A stretch of 64,000 nucleotides of DNA from Halomicrobium zhouii (GTDB taxonomy: Archaea; Halobacteriota; Halobacteria; Halobacteriales; Haloarculaceae): contig NZ_FOZK01000002.1 in NCBI RefSeq assembly GCF_900114435.1, positions 930,001-994,000 of the forward strand, in the 5' to 3' direction. The translations under genes and the position numbers were made by a program. The notes beneath the pieces are model-generated. The model saw only the letters and a list, made by a program, of their open reading frames with translations. It ran no database searches and was not told where the DNA came from. This document shows, piece after piece, positions 52,622-61,268 of this stretch (positions are counted from its first letter, which is position 1; the number at the start of each line of letters is the position of its first letter).

Positions 52622-53680
52622 ATGTTCGACAAAGCGACGTGGATCCGGCTGCCGCGCAACGTCGTGGTGGGCCACGGCGTCATCGGGCAGACGGTCGACG
52701 CCGTCGAGGACGTCCACCTATCGGGGCGCCCGCTGGTGGTCTCCAGTCCGACGCCCCACGAGGTGGCGGGCGAGCGAGTCTTCGCGCAGTTCGAAGAGCG
52801 TGGCCAGGACCCGGCCGAGGTCATCGTCGAGACGGCGAGCTTCGGCGCCGTCGAGCGCGTCATCGAGACGGCCGAGGAGGTCGACGCCGGCTTCCTGCTG
52901 GGTGTCGGCGGTGGCAAAGCCATCGACATCGCGAAGATGGCCGCCGAAGACCTGGACCTGGGGTTCGTCTCCGTGCCGACGGCGGCGAGCCACGACGGCA
53001 TCGTCTCGGGTCGCGGGTCGGTGCCCGAGGGCGACACCCGCCACAGCGTGGCGAGCGAGCCGCCGCTGGCCGTCGTCGCCGACACGGAGATCATCGCCGA
53101 CGCGCCCTGGGAGCTGACGACGGCGGGCTGTGCCGACATCATCTCGAACTTCACGGCCGTCCGTGACTGGCAGCTCGCCAACCGGTTGAAGAACGTCGAG
53201 TACCACGAGTACGCGGGGACGCTCTCGCAGATGACCGCGGAGATGCTCGTCGAGAACGCCGGGTCGATCAAGCAGGGTCTCGAAGAGTCGGCCTGGATCG
53301 TCGTCAAGGCGCTCGTCTCCTCGGGCGTCGCGATGTCCATCGCGGACTCCTCGCGACCGGCGTCGGGTGCGGAACACCTCTTCTCCCACCAGCTCGACCG
53401 CATCGCGCCCGAGCCGGCACTCCACGGCCACCAGGTCGGCGTCGGTGCGATAATGACGGAGTACCTGCACACGGGCGCGAAGGGCCAGTGGCACGACGTC
53501 CACGACGCGCTCGAAGCGATCGGTGCGCCGACCACGGCAGACGACCTGGGCATCGCCGAGGACACCGTCATCGAGGCGCTGACGACGGCCCACCAGATCC
53601 GCGACCGCTACACCATCCTCGGCGACGGGGTCAACGAGCCCGCCGCTATCGAGGCGGCGACGGTGACGGGCGTTATCTAG
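52622..53680 (+). CDS. egsA: sn-glycerol-1-phosphate dehydrogenase
   Basis: A 352-residue iron/zinc-type dehydrogenase that reduces dihydroxyacetone phosphate to sn-glycerol 1-phosphate, the backbone of archaeal lipids. LGVGGGKAIDIAKMAA near residue 98 binds NAD(P). TAASHDGIVSGRGSV near 122 and the later SGAEHLFSHQLD (His near 255) and HGHQVGVG (His near 270) supply substrate and metal contacts. Length and motifs match the family. A TATA-like box is about 30 nt upstream (GTAGGTTTTCACC). Confidence 0.96.
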   Translation: MFDKATWIRLPRNVVVGHGVIGQTVDAVEDVHLSGRPLVVSSPTPHEVAGERVFAQFEERGQDPAEVIVETASFGAVERVIETAEEVDAGFLLGVGGGKAIDIAKMAAEDLDLGFVSVPTAASHDGIVSGRGSVPEGDTRHSVASEPPLAVVADTEIIADAPWELTTAGCADIISNFTAVRDWQLANRLKNVEYHEYAGTLSQMTAEMLVENAGSIKQGLEESAWIVVKALVSSGVAMSIADSSRPASGAEHLFSHQLDRIAPEPALHGHQVGVGAIMTEYLHTGAKGQWHDVHDALEAIGAPTTADDLGIAEDTVIEALTTAHQIRDRYTILGDGVNEPAAIEAATVTGVI

Positions 53681-53712
53681 CCAGCAGCTAGGGACTAGAC
53701 GTCAACTAAGAA

Positions 53713-54189
53713 CTAGACGTACTCCGGAACCGCGGGCGTCTCGGGGGCCCACGCCGCGTTCTCTACGCTTCCGCGCACGTACGTCGCGTCGAGGAGTGCG
53801 ATCAATCGGTAGACGGTCGGCGCGTCGGAATCGGCCTCGTTGTTGACGCCGGCGATTGTCACTCGCGTGACCTCGTCGAGACTCACCTCGACGCCGGATT
53901 CCCGTCGGACTGCCCTCGCGACGGCGATGGCGAGGGGTTCGTCCGGCCCGGCCACGCACCGCGGCACTGGGCAGTCCCGGTCGTCGCCGAGGTGCAGGGC
54001 GTCGCCCTCGTCGTCGTACACTCTCACGTAGACGTCGATGGCGCCCGCGTCGGCGCGCTCGCGCGCCGTCTCGTAGTCGGGCTCTGGGACCGTCAGCGTC
54101 GTCTGGTTGACGGGAAACGAGCCGAAGCGTTCCTCCAGTCGCTCGATACCGGCACCGACCCGGTCCTGCATCGTCCCATCACATCCCAT
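53713..54189 (-). CDS. Nudix-like haloarchaeal protein, catalytic box degenerate
   Basis: A 158-residue protein. The middle resembles a Nudix fold: strand AIDVYVRVYDDEGDALHLGD, then AIAVARAVRRESGVEVSLDEVTRVTIAGV, where RRESGV recalls the REETGL core of the Nudix box but lacks the full Glu pattern. A metal-dependent pyrophosphatase is therefore unlikely, and a binding role is possible. Convergent with egsA. The start could also be the ATG six codons further in. Confidence 0.6.
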   Translation of the reverse strand: MGCDGTMQDRVGAGIERLEERFGSFPVNQTTLTVPEPDYETARERADAGAIDVYVRVYDDEGDALHLGDDRDCPVPRCVAGPDEPLAIAVARAVRRESGVEVSLDEVTRVTIAGVNNEADSDAPTVYRLIALLDATYVRGSVENAAWAPETPAVPEYV

Positions 54190-54272
54190 ACGGGATACTC
54201 ACCGCCGAGAATGGATAAATCCATCTCGTCGTCTCGACAGGCGAAATAGCTGTGCCGTCTGCCTGTTTCGGG

Positions 54273-56111
54273 CTAGACGTGTCTGGATAGAAATTCGACG
54301 ACCTGGGTGTAGGCCTCGACGCGATTCTCCCGCTTGCCGATCCCGTGACCCTCGTCGTCGAAGATCAGTTTCTCGACGGGGACGCCCTGGTCTCTCACCT
54401 CTTCGACGATCTGTTCGGCCTCGCCCACGGGGACGCGCGGGTCGTTCGCGCCGTGGAGGACGAACAGCGGTGCGTCGATGCGGTCTGCCCTGTGAATCGG
54501 CGAGATCGATTCGAGGAACTCGCGGTCGTCCTCGAGCGACCCGTACTCGGCCTCCCGGAGCGACCGGCGCCAGTCGCCCGTGTTCTCCAGGAACGTGACG
54601 AAGTTGGCGATGCCGACGACGTCGACGCCCGCCGCCCAGAGGTCGGGATACTCGGTCATCGCCGCCAGCACCATGAATCCGCCGTAGGAACCGCCCATCG
54701 CGACGATCCGGTCGGGGTCGACCGCCGGGTGGTCGTGGAGCCACTCGACGCCCGCTTTCAGGTCCTTTACGCTATCCATGCGCTTCTCGACGTCGTCGAG
54801 CCGGGTGTACTCGGTCCCGTAGCCAGTCGATCCGCGGACGTTCGGCTCGAAGACAGCGTACCCCTGCGAGAGGAAGTACTGGGTGAGCCCGGAGAAGGAG
54901 GGGCGGCGCTGGCTCTCCGGTCCGCCGTGGATGTCGACGATCACGGGCGTCTCGCCGGTTCCCCCTCCGACGGTCCCCGTCTCGTCGGAGGCTGCGTCGC
55001 CGTCGGTCGCGGCGCCGTCGGGCAGCGAGAAGAACGCCGGAATCTCCCGGCCGTCGAAGCTCTCGAACCGGACCACCTCGGGCGCGACGAAAGTCGATTC
55101 GGGGATACCGGCGGTCGACGCGTACGTCCAGCGCTCGGCTTCACCCGTGGCCGTCTCGACGACGAAGACGTTCGTGTTGACGGTGCGGCCGGTGACGGTG
55201 ACGGCGAACCGCTCGCCGTCGGGTCCCCACGAGACGCCGCCGGCGATGCCGCCAGGGAGGTCTGGTTCGGGAAACTCGTCGACAGTCGCCGGGCCCGTTA
55301 TCTCGCCGACGGTGAGTTCGTTGTACCCCTCGACGTTGCGCGAGTAGGCGATCTGATTCGACTCCTGGTCGACCGACACCCCGTCGACGTTCCACCCCTC
55401 GCCGTCGGCGACGGTCTCCAGCGTTCCGTCGAGTCCCAGACGGGCGAGATACAGCGTGTCGCTGTCGCGGTCGGTGACGAGGTAGAGCCCGTCCCCGTCG
55501 GGCGCCCACTCGGCGCTCTGGTACCGGACGTCGCCCTCGTGGGGCGTGAGGTGGTCGAGGTCGCCCGACTCGACGTCGAGAACGTAGACGTCCTGGTCGA
55601 AGTTCGAGTAGGCCTCCGTGACGAGGAGTTTCTCGTCGTCGGGCGACCACCCGCCGACCGAGAGCCAGCCGTCGCCCTCCAGGATCACCTCGGCATCGGC
55701 ACCCACAGCGTCCCGGTCCTGGACGTACACGTCGAACACCGACCCGTCCCGGCGGTTGGCGGCGAAGGCGAAGCGCTCGCCGTCGTGACTCCAGCCGCCC
55801 CACCTGTGTTTGGCGTCGGGCCGATCGGTGAGCGGGTGTATCTGCCCGTCGTCGTCGAGTCGGTAGAACTGCAACCGCTCGTTGCCGCCCTCGTCCATCC
55901 CGAAGATCAGTTCCGGGCGTTCGGGCGAGTAGGAAGCGAAGGAGACCGGTTCGTCGTAGAAGGTGCGCTGTTCGGGCCAGGCACCGGGCGATTCGAGCGT
56001 CCAGACCTGCGGGACGCCGGTCGTGTCCATCCGGAAGGAGAGGGCGCCGTCGGGTCCGAAGGTAGCCCCGTAGGCGCTCCGGACGTTGAGGTACCGTTCG
56101 AGGTCGTACAC
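54273..56111 (-). CDS. S9-family prolyl oligopeptidase/acylaminoacyl peptidase
   Basis: About 612 residues. A seven-bladed beta-propeller with WSHDGERFAF-type repeats fills about 1-360. The alpha/beta hydrolase domain follows with Ser in GGSYGGF near 474, Asp in GANDPRVPVGE near 557, and His in DEGHGIGKRENR near 588. It cleaves short peptides in the cytoplasm. Start: the GTG at 56111 lies 26 nt after a TATA-like GTTATACTC, so it is preferred to an upstream in-frame start at 56162 that lies beyond that box. It ends in a conserved helix VEFLSRHV. Confidence 0.9.
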   Translation of the reverse strand: MYDLERYLNVRSAYGATFGPDGALSFRMDTTGVPQVWTLESPGAWPEQRTFYDEPVSFASYSPERPELIFGMDEGGNERLQFYRLDDDGQIHPLTDRPDAKHRWGGWSHDGERFAFAANRRDGSVFDVYVQDRDAVGADAEVILEGDGWLSVGGWSPDDEKLLVTEAYSNFDQDVYVLDVESGDLDHLTPHEGDVRYQSAEWAPDGDGLYLVTDRDSDTLYLARLGLDGTLETVADGEGWNVDGVSVDQESNQIAYSRNVEGYNELTVGEITGPATVDEFPEPDLPGGIAGGVSWGPDGERFAVTVTGRTVNTNVFVVETATGEAERWTYASTAGIPESTFVAPEVVRFESFDGREIPAFFSLPDGAATDGDAASDETGTVGGGTGETPVIVDIHGGPESQRRPSFSGLTQYFLSQGYAVFEPNVRGSTGYGTEYTRLDDVEKRMDSVKDLKAGVEWLHDHPAVDPDRIVAMGGSYGGFMVLAAMTEYPDLWAAGVDVVGIANFVTFLENTGDWRRSLREAEYGSLEDDREFLESISPIHRADRIDAPLFVLHGANDPRVPVGEAEQIVEEVRDQGVPVEKLIFDDEGHGIGKRENRVEAYTQVVEFLSRHV

Positions 56112-56175
56112 GGTGGTGCTGACGTCCGCAGCGAGTATAACGGTTGGGCGCGTCGCGAGCACACCGCCCGCGAGT

Positions 56176-57720
56176 TCAGAACTGGAGGAGGCCCTCGTAC
56201 AGCTCCCTGGTCGTGAGGTGCTCCTCCACCTCGGCGTCGATCCGCTCGTAGTACTCGTCGTGTTTCCGGACGACCTCCTCGCTCACGTCGAAGTCGTTGG
56301 TCTCGTAGAAGACGGACTCGGCGCCGAGGTTGCGCATCATCGTGTAGAAATCCGGGAGGGAGAAGATGGACAGTTTCAGCAGGTCGTCGTCCTCGGAGAG
56401 CGGGACGACCTCCCTGGTCAGCCCGTTCCGGTCGAACTGCTCGACGATGGCGTCGACGCGCGGGCTGTACTCCCTGGTGGCGACGTCGCGCCAGAACGCC
56501 GTCTCCCCGGTCGCGTACCGGTAGTGGATCGCGATGAAGTCGTAGATGGACTCCCAGACCCAGCGCACCCACGTGTTGTACTCCTCCCGGAACCGGTCGT
56601 CGGCGATCCCGCCGCGTATCGACAGCATGGTCGCGAGTTTCTCGGCCGCGGTGGCGTTCCCGGTCAGACCCGTCGATTGCAGCGGTTCGACGAAGCCCTG
56701 GGAGTTGCCGATCGCGACGCAGTTCTCGATCCAGGCGCGGTCGTAGTAGCCGGAACTGAACTCGTACTTCGCCACGTCGTCCCTGTCGACGTCCGGATCG
56801 CCGCCGGCGCTGTCGGGGGCCACGTCCGGGATGTGGCCGAGGAACTCCTCGAGGGCCGTCTCGTCGTCCACGTGCTCGGAGCTGAACACGTAGCCCAGGT
56901 CCCGCTCGTCGTAGGTATCGATCTGCCAGAACCAGCCGTGGTCGCCCGTGTCGACGGCCGTCGCTGGCAGGACTTCCGAGAGATCCCTGTCGATCCGAAC
57001 GGTGTAGGCCGAGTCGAGCGGGAAGCCGAAGTCCCTGAACTCGGCGTCCTGCTCGCGGCGGAGCACGCGCCCGAATCCCGTCGCGTCCACGTACAGGTCC
57101 CCCTCGTATCGCGCCTCCTCGCTCAGCACGCCGTCGATGTGTGCGCCGGTCGTCTCGACGCCGGTGATCGCGTCGTCGACGATCGATATCCCCCGTTCGC
57201 GACAGACTGTCCGCAGGAACGACGCGAAGCGCTTCGTGTTGAGGTGATAGGCCACCTTCTCGTACCGGTCGAGGTTGCCGTCGGGCCCGAAGAACCACGG
57301 CGACTTCCCCTTCTCGACGATGGCTTCACCCTTCGTCAGGTGGTCCGGACTGTCGTACAGGTCCGCGTACTGGTGGTAGTAGTGCTCGACCGCGTTCGGA
57401 TTCTTCGGGTCGGGGTACTTGTCCTCCGGATCGAAGGGGTAGTGGAACGCCGTTCGGTCACACCAGTCCCGGAAGTACAGCGCCCCCTTCCAGACGGGGC
57501 GGACCTCGCCGATGAACCGCCGCTCGTCGATGTCGAGCGTCCCGTGGAGGATGTCCTGTATCTTCTTGAACGTGCTCTTGCCGACCGCCGGCGCGTCCCG
57601 CTGGAGGTCGTCGACGACGGTCACGTCCATCTCGGGGTTCAGTTTGTTGATCGAGAGCGCTGTCAGCAACCCGATGTCTCCGCCACCGACCACGACCACG
57701 TCCCCAATCTCGTCGTCCAT
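56176..57720 (-). CDS. tryptophan-halogenase-like flavoprotein, catalytic Glu replaced
   Basis: A 514-residue FAD protein of the flavin-dependent halogenase family. The nucleotide-binding loop reads VVGGGDIG (10-17). The catalytic lysine equivalent is K78 in WKGALYF. The WxWxIP signature reads WFWQID (263-268), with Asp for Pro. The PLESTG motif that carries the catalytic Glu of PrnA-type halogenases reads PLQSTG, with Gln at 348. The fold and Lys are kept, but two hallmark residues differ, so it may hydroxylate or oxidise rather than halogenate, or be inactive. It is 64 nt upstream of the S9 peptidase start on the same strand. Confidence 0.88.
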   Translation of the reverse strand: MDDEIGDVVVVGGGDIGLLTALSINKLNPEMDVTVVDDLQRDAPAVGKSTFKKIQDILHGTLDIDERRFIGEVRPVWKGALYFRDWCDRTAFHYPFDPEDKYPDPKNPNAVEHYYHQYADLYDSPDHLTKGEAIVEKGKSPWFFGPDGNLDRYEKVAYHLNTKRFASFLRTVCRERGISIVDDAITGVETTGAHIDGVLSEEARYEGDLYVDATGFGRVLRREQDAEFRDFGFPLDSAYTVRIDRDLSEVLPATAVDTGDHGWFWQIDTYDERDLGYVFSSEHVDDETALEEFLGHIPDVAPDSAGGDPDVDRDDVAKYEFSSGYYDRAWIENCVAIGNSQGFVEPLQSTGLTGNATAAEKLATMLSIRGGIADDRFREEYNTWVRWVWESIYDFIAIHYRYATGETAFWRDVATREYSPRVDAIVEQFDRNGLTREVVPLSEDDDLLKLSIFSLPDFYTMMRNLGAESVFYETNDFDVSEEVVRKHDEYYERIDAEVEEHLTTRELYEGLLQF

Positions 57721-57768
57721 GCGTGGGACCTATAGCGCGATGGGAGTAATAACGGTTTTGCGCGCCCC

Positions 57769-58500
57769 TCAGAGCGCGCCGAAGAGAAGGAACAGCGCCG
57801 TCACGGACCCGGCGACAATCGCGGCCCGTGAGCGGGTGACCGACCGGGCGGATTCGAGGCCGAACGTCCAGACGACGGCGCCCCAGAGCGACCCGACGGC
57901 GTTGAGTGCGAATGCGACGGGCCGCCACCGTTCGAGACTCGCCATCACCGGGTCCCGGAAGGCGGCGGGGTCGCCACCGGGCGACACCGTTACCGGGTCC
58001 ATCATCGCCCACAGCGCGAGTATCGACACCGGCATCACGACGAGCGTCGGGACGAACCCCCACGCCGTCACCGTCAGCGTCTGCCCGAACCCGCCGTCGG
58101 CGTCGAAGAGAGCGGTGCCGACGTGGAGCATCGCAGCCGCCAGCAACAACACGATCGGTAGCCCGACCAGTATCGGGCCATAGAACTGACTCAGGGCGTC
58201 GCTGAGTATCGTATCGACGTCCCGGTCGACCTGTGCCGGCGCGTCGCAATCGAAGGCCGACGCGTCCATCTCCTCGAACGTGCTCCCCGTTCCGTCGTCG
58301 CAGAACGCCTCGGGGGGTCGGTCCGGATTGTCGACTGCGACGGTCCCGTCGATTCTGTCCATGAAAACCGCGCCGAGCAGCCAGATGGTCACCAGGAACC
58401 CGAGCGTGACGACGACGGCCAGGATCAGGCCTCGAACGGGGTCCGGCACTCGCTGCGCGAAGTACCTGTCGGGGCGGAGGAGGGGCGTGCGAGGACGCAT
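57769..58500 (-). CDS. Yip1-like multi-pass membrane protein
   Basis: A 243-residue protein. A basic N-terminal PDRYFAQRVPDPVRG segment leads into a first helix, typical of archaeal Yip1-domain proteins. A polar loop with two Cys follows (about 60-105), then four further hydrophobic helices. Function in archaea is unknown. The ATG at 58500 is preferred because the 24 codons before it are basic and untypical. It lies 48 nt upstream of the halogenase-like gene's end region and is divergent from the glycosyltransferase. Confidence 0.8.
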   Translation of the reverse strand: MRPRTPLLRPDRYFAQRVPDPVRGLILAVVVTLGFLVTIWLLGAVFMDRIDGTVAVDNPDRPPEAFCDDGTGSTFEEMDASAFDCDAPAQVDRDVDTILSDALSQFYGPILVGLPIVLLLAAAMLHVGTALFDADGGFGQTLTVTAWGFVPTLVVMPVSILALWAMMDPVTVSPGGDPAAFRDPVMASLERWRPVAFALNAVGSLWGAVVWTFGLESARSVTRSRAAIVAGSVTALFLLFGAL

Positions 58501-58673
58501 ATCTACCGAGATATACACCGTGAATAAATCTCTTCTCACTCGACGTGTTGCCGGTGCCGACCGGACGCTCACGCAATCTCCGGGTGGCGTCCTGTCGACG
58601 CCGAGGAACGACCGGACGCACTCCCATCACTCGAACGAGGGGATTTTTCATCCCCCATAGCAATCTCGGGAGT

Positions 58674-59735
58674 ATGCGCGTGGCGTTCGTCGCGATGGAG
58701 ACGGTCCACCTGCGAGACACGGAGGGAAATCGACGGCTGGACCGGCTCGCACACCAGCTCGCGGGAGCGGGCCACGACGTGACGGTCTTTTGCTCCCGGT
58801 GGTGGGAAAGCGACGGCGACGTGTTCGAACCCGAGGACGTCACGTACCACGCACTGGCGGACGAGCCCGCGACGGCCTCGTTCTGCGTCCGCCTGCCCTA
58901 CGAACTCGCCCGGCTGAAACCGGACGTGATCCACGCCACGTCTGCGCCCTCGTCGGTCGTGCTGTTCGCGCGGTTCGGTGGAACGCTCGCGCGGGCGCCC
59001 CTGCTCGTCGAGTGGTTCGGTGACAACGAGCCCCTGCACTCGCGGACGAGCGACCTCGCGGTGCGCGCGCCGGCAGAGATTGTCACCCCCTCCGAGATGG
59101 TGCGGACCAGCGCGCGCGAGCGCGGCGCGACGGAGAACGGGACGACGGTTATCCCCGAGAGCATCGACATGGACCTTGTCCGCGAGGCCGACCCGGCGGA
59201 GAAGGTGGACGTGGCCTTCGCGCACTCGCTGGACGACAGCGCCAACCTGGAGAGCCTCTTTCTCGGCCTCGCGGAACTGCGCGAGAAGGACTGGTCGGCG
59301 ACGATCATCGGCGACGGCCCCAACCGGGCGGACTACGAGCGCCAGGCGTCGGACCTGCGCATCGACGACCGCGTCGAGTTCGTCGGCGCCTGCGACCGCG
59401 AGCGCCGCGTCGAGATATACAAGGGCGCCCACGTCTTCGTCCAGACGGCCTACCGGGAGTTCTTCGCCTCGGAGCTGCTGTGGGCGCTGGCGTGTGGCTG
59501 CGTCGGCATCGTCGAGTACCAGGCCCGTTCCAGCGCCCACGAACTCATCGAACAGCGCGAACGGAGCTTCCGGGTGACGAGCACCCAGCAGATGGCCGAG
59601 GCCATCGTCGAGGCCGGCGAGTTCGAGCGCCTCACCGTCGACGACACGCTCGCGCCCTACGACCACGACAGCGTCCGGGCGGAGTACGAAGGGTGCTACC
59701 AGGATCTGGTTGGCGAGTTCGGCTTGATCGGGTGA
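58674..59735 (+). CDS. glycosyltransferase, GT4/GT-B type
   Basis: A 353-residue protein. The N-terminal lobe has LDRLAHQLAGAGHDVTVFC and KPDVIHATSAPSS. The C-terminal lobe has SATIIGDGPNRADYERQASDL and the sugar-nucleotide site region KGAHVFVQTAYREFFASELLWALACGCVGIVEYQA, close to the GT4 E-x7-E pattern. It transfers sugar from a nucleotide donor; protein or lipid glycosylation at the membrane is likely in a haloarchaeon. The ATG at 58674 follows CTCGGGAGT. The longer upstream frame is non-coding in character. Confidence 0.9.
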   Translation: MRVAFVAMETVHLRDTEGNRRLDRLAHQLAGAGHDVTVFCSRWWESDGDVFEPEDVTYHALADEPATASFCVRLPYELARLKPDVIHATSAPSSVVLFARFGGTLARAPLLVEWFGDNEPLHSRTSDLAVRAPAEIVTPSEMVRTSARERGATENGTTVIPESIDMDLVREADPAEKVDVAFAHSLDDSANLESLFLGLAELREKDWSATIIGDGPNRADYERQASDLRIDDRVEFVGACDRERRVEIYKGAHVFVQTAYREFFASELLWALACGCVGIVEYQARSSAHELIEQRERSFRVTSTQQMAEAIVEAGEFERLTVDDTLAPYDHDSVRAEYEGCYQDLVGEFGLIG

Positions 59736-59927
59736 GCGTGCGACAGGGCGTTCCGTCGTTCGAGCTAGCCGACAATTCGAGTTATCGGGAGTGAATACGC
59801 TGAACGTTGGAGTTATACATGTCGTACAGAGACATAGGAGAACCCCTCTTGGAGGTGAACACTCCCCCATTATGGTTATCATCTCTGATTCTCAACCACG
59901 ATTACTTAACGCCACACGTGGTACGAC

Positions 59928-61208
59928 GTGCACGTTACTGGGTATGAAAGCCCCGAAGAAACCAGTCAGACCGACGTCGAATTCGAGGCGTCGAACGTGA
60001 ATTCGCTCGATAGAGGCCGCGACCTGTCGGGTTCGCTCGCACGAATCCGCCGGCTCCGTGCCGAAGACGCCGCGCCCCTGTGTATTTCCGCAATCGGCGT
60101 CGCGCTCCTCGTCGTCGTCGTCCTCGAGTGGATACTCTTCGCACGGCTCCAGCTCGCTCTCATACTCCATCCTGCGAATCTTACCGGCTTACTCACCAGC
60201 GTTCCCTTCATGGCAGCGCTCGTCTATGGGGGCCACTGGCTCGCTCAGAGCGACGTCTCCGCCGACCGGCACGTCCGCGTCATCGGGTGGACCGTCGCCG
60301 GCATCACCGTCTCCTCGGCGATGAATCTCCTGATTATGAGTAGCGCGCCGCCGCCGGACGCGTGGTACCTCGTGGGCTGGCTGCGGTGGGCGGTGTCGAT
60401 CGGTGGCGGCGTCGGACTGCTCGTCGGGGTCATCGAGGCGCGAGCGATAGAGCGTGAGCGAACTACCGAACGCGCCATCGCCCGTGCCGACTTCGCCGAG
60501 TCCCAGCAAGAGTGGCTCGATTACCTCAACAGTCTCCTCAGGCACGAGGTGCTCAACACGTCGAACGTCATCGGCGGGCGCTCCACCCTCCTGCTGGAGG
60601 AGTACGACCCCGACGACGAGGCCCGATCCCACCTCGAAACGATCACCCGCCAGAGCGAGGACCTGACGAGGGTCATCCGCGACGTGCGCGTCCTGCTCGA
60701 GGCGACGGACCGCCACCCTCAGTACGAGGCCGCCGACCTCGCGAGCACGCTGGAGACGGAGGTAGCGAGCCTCCACGACCGCTACGAGGGCGTCCGGACC
60801 GATCTGTCGGTTGCAGACGACCTCACCGTGATGGCCGACGACCTCCTGCCCCGCCTGTTCTCGAACCTGCTCTCGAACGCGGTCGAACACAACGACGGCG
60901 ACTCCACGACGGTCCGCGTGACGGGGGAACGGCGGGGAGAGCGCGCGGTCGTCCGCATCGCCGACGACGGTCCCGGGATCCCGGCGAAGCGACTCGATAC
61001 CCTCTTCGAACGCGACACGACCAGGAGCGACACCCACGGACTCGGACTTTTCATCGTCCGCACCCTGGCCGAACGCTACGGTGGGACCGTCGCGCTCACC
61101 GAGACAGGCCCGGACGGCACCACGATCACCGTCGAACTCCCGCTCGCTGGATTCGGCCCGGACACGGCGTCCCGCGACCCCGCGTGGGTCCCGACGGATT
61201 CCGAGTAG
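59928..61208 (+). CDS. membrane-bound sensor histidine kinase
   Basis: A 426-residue kinase starting at GTG. Residues about 48-165 hold four hydrophobic segments forming the sensor. HisKA follows with the phosphoacceptor in LNSLLRHEVLN near residue 206. The ATPase domain has N box NLLSNAVEHNDG near 325, G1 IADDGPGIP near 350 and G2 GLGLFIVRTLAERYGG near 380. No receiver domain or PAS is present, and no response regulator gene is adjacent, so its partner is elsewhere. A TATA-like TACTTAAC is about 24 nt upstream. Confidence 0.92.
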   Translation: MHVTGYESPEETSQTDVEFEASNVNSLDRGRDLSGSLARIRRLRAEDAAPLCISAIGVALLVVVVLEWILFARLQLALILHPANLTGLLTSVPFMAALVYGGHWLAQSDVSADRHVRVIGWTVAGITVSSAMNLLIMSSAPPPDAWYLVGWLRWAVSIGGGVGLLVGVIEARAIERERTTERAIARADFAESQQEWLDYLNSLLRHEVLNTSNVIGGRSTLLLEEYDPDDEARSHLETITRQSEDLTRVIRDVRVLLEATDRHPQYEAADLASTLETEVASLHDRYEGVRTDLSVADDLTVMADDLLPRLFSNLLSNAVEHNDGDSTTVRVTGERRGERAVVRIADDGPGIPAKRLDTLFERDTTRSDTHGLGLFIVRTLAERYGGTVALTETGPDGTTITVELPLAGFGPDTASRDPAWVPTDSE

Positions 61209-61268
61209 CCCCCGTCCAGCGGGCCGGTGGCGCAAGGCGTTTACCCCTCCGACGGATAGCCCGCGGCA

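Noticed and set aside
59791-60000. 69-codon frame before the histidine kinase
   Set aside because: The product is basic and overlaps the kinase start in another frame; no promoter or conserved pattern is visible.
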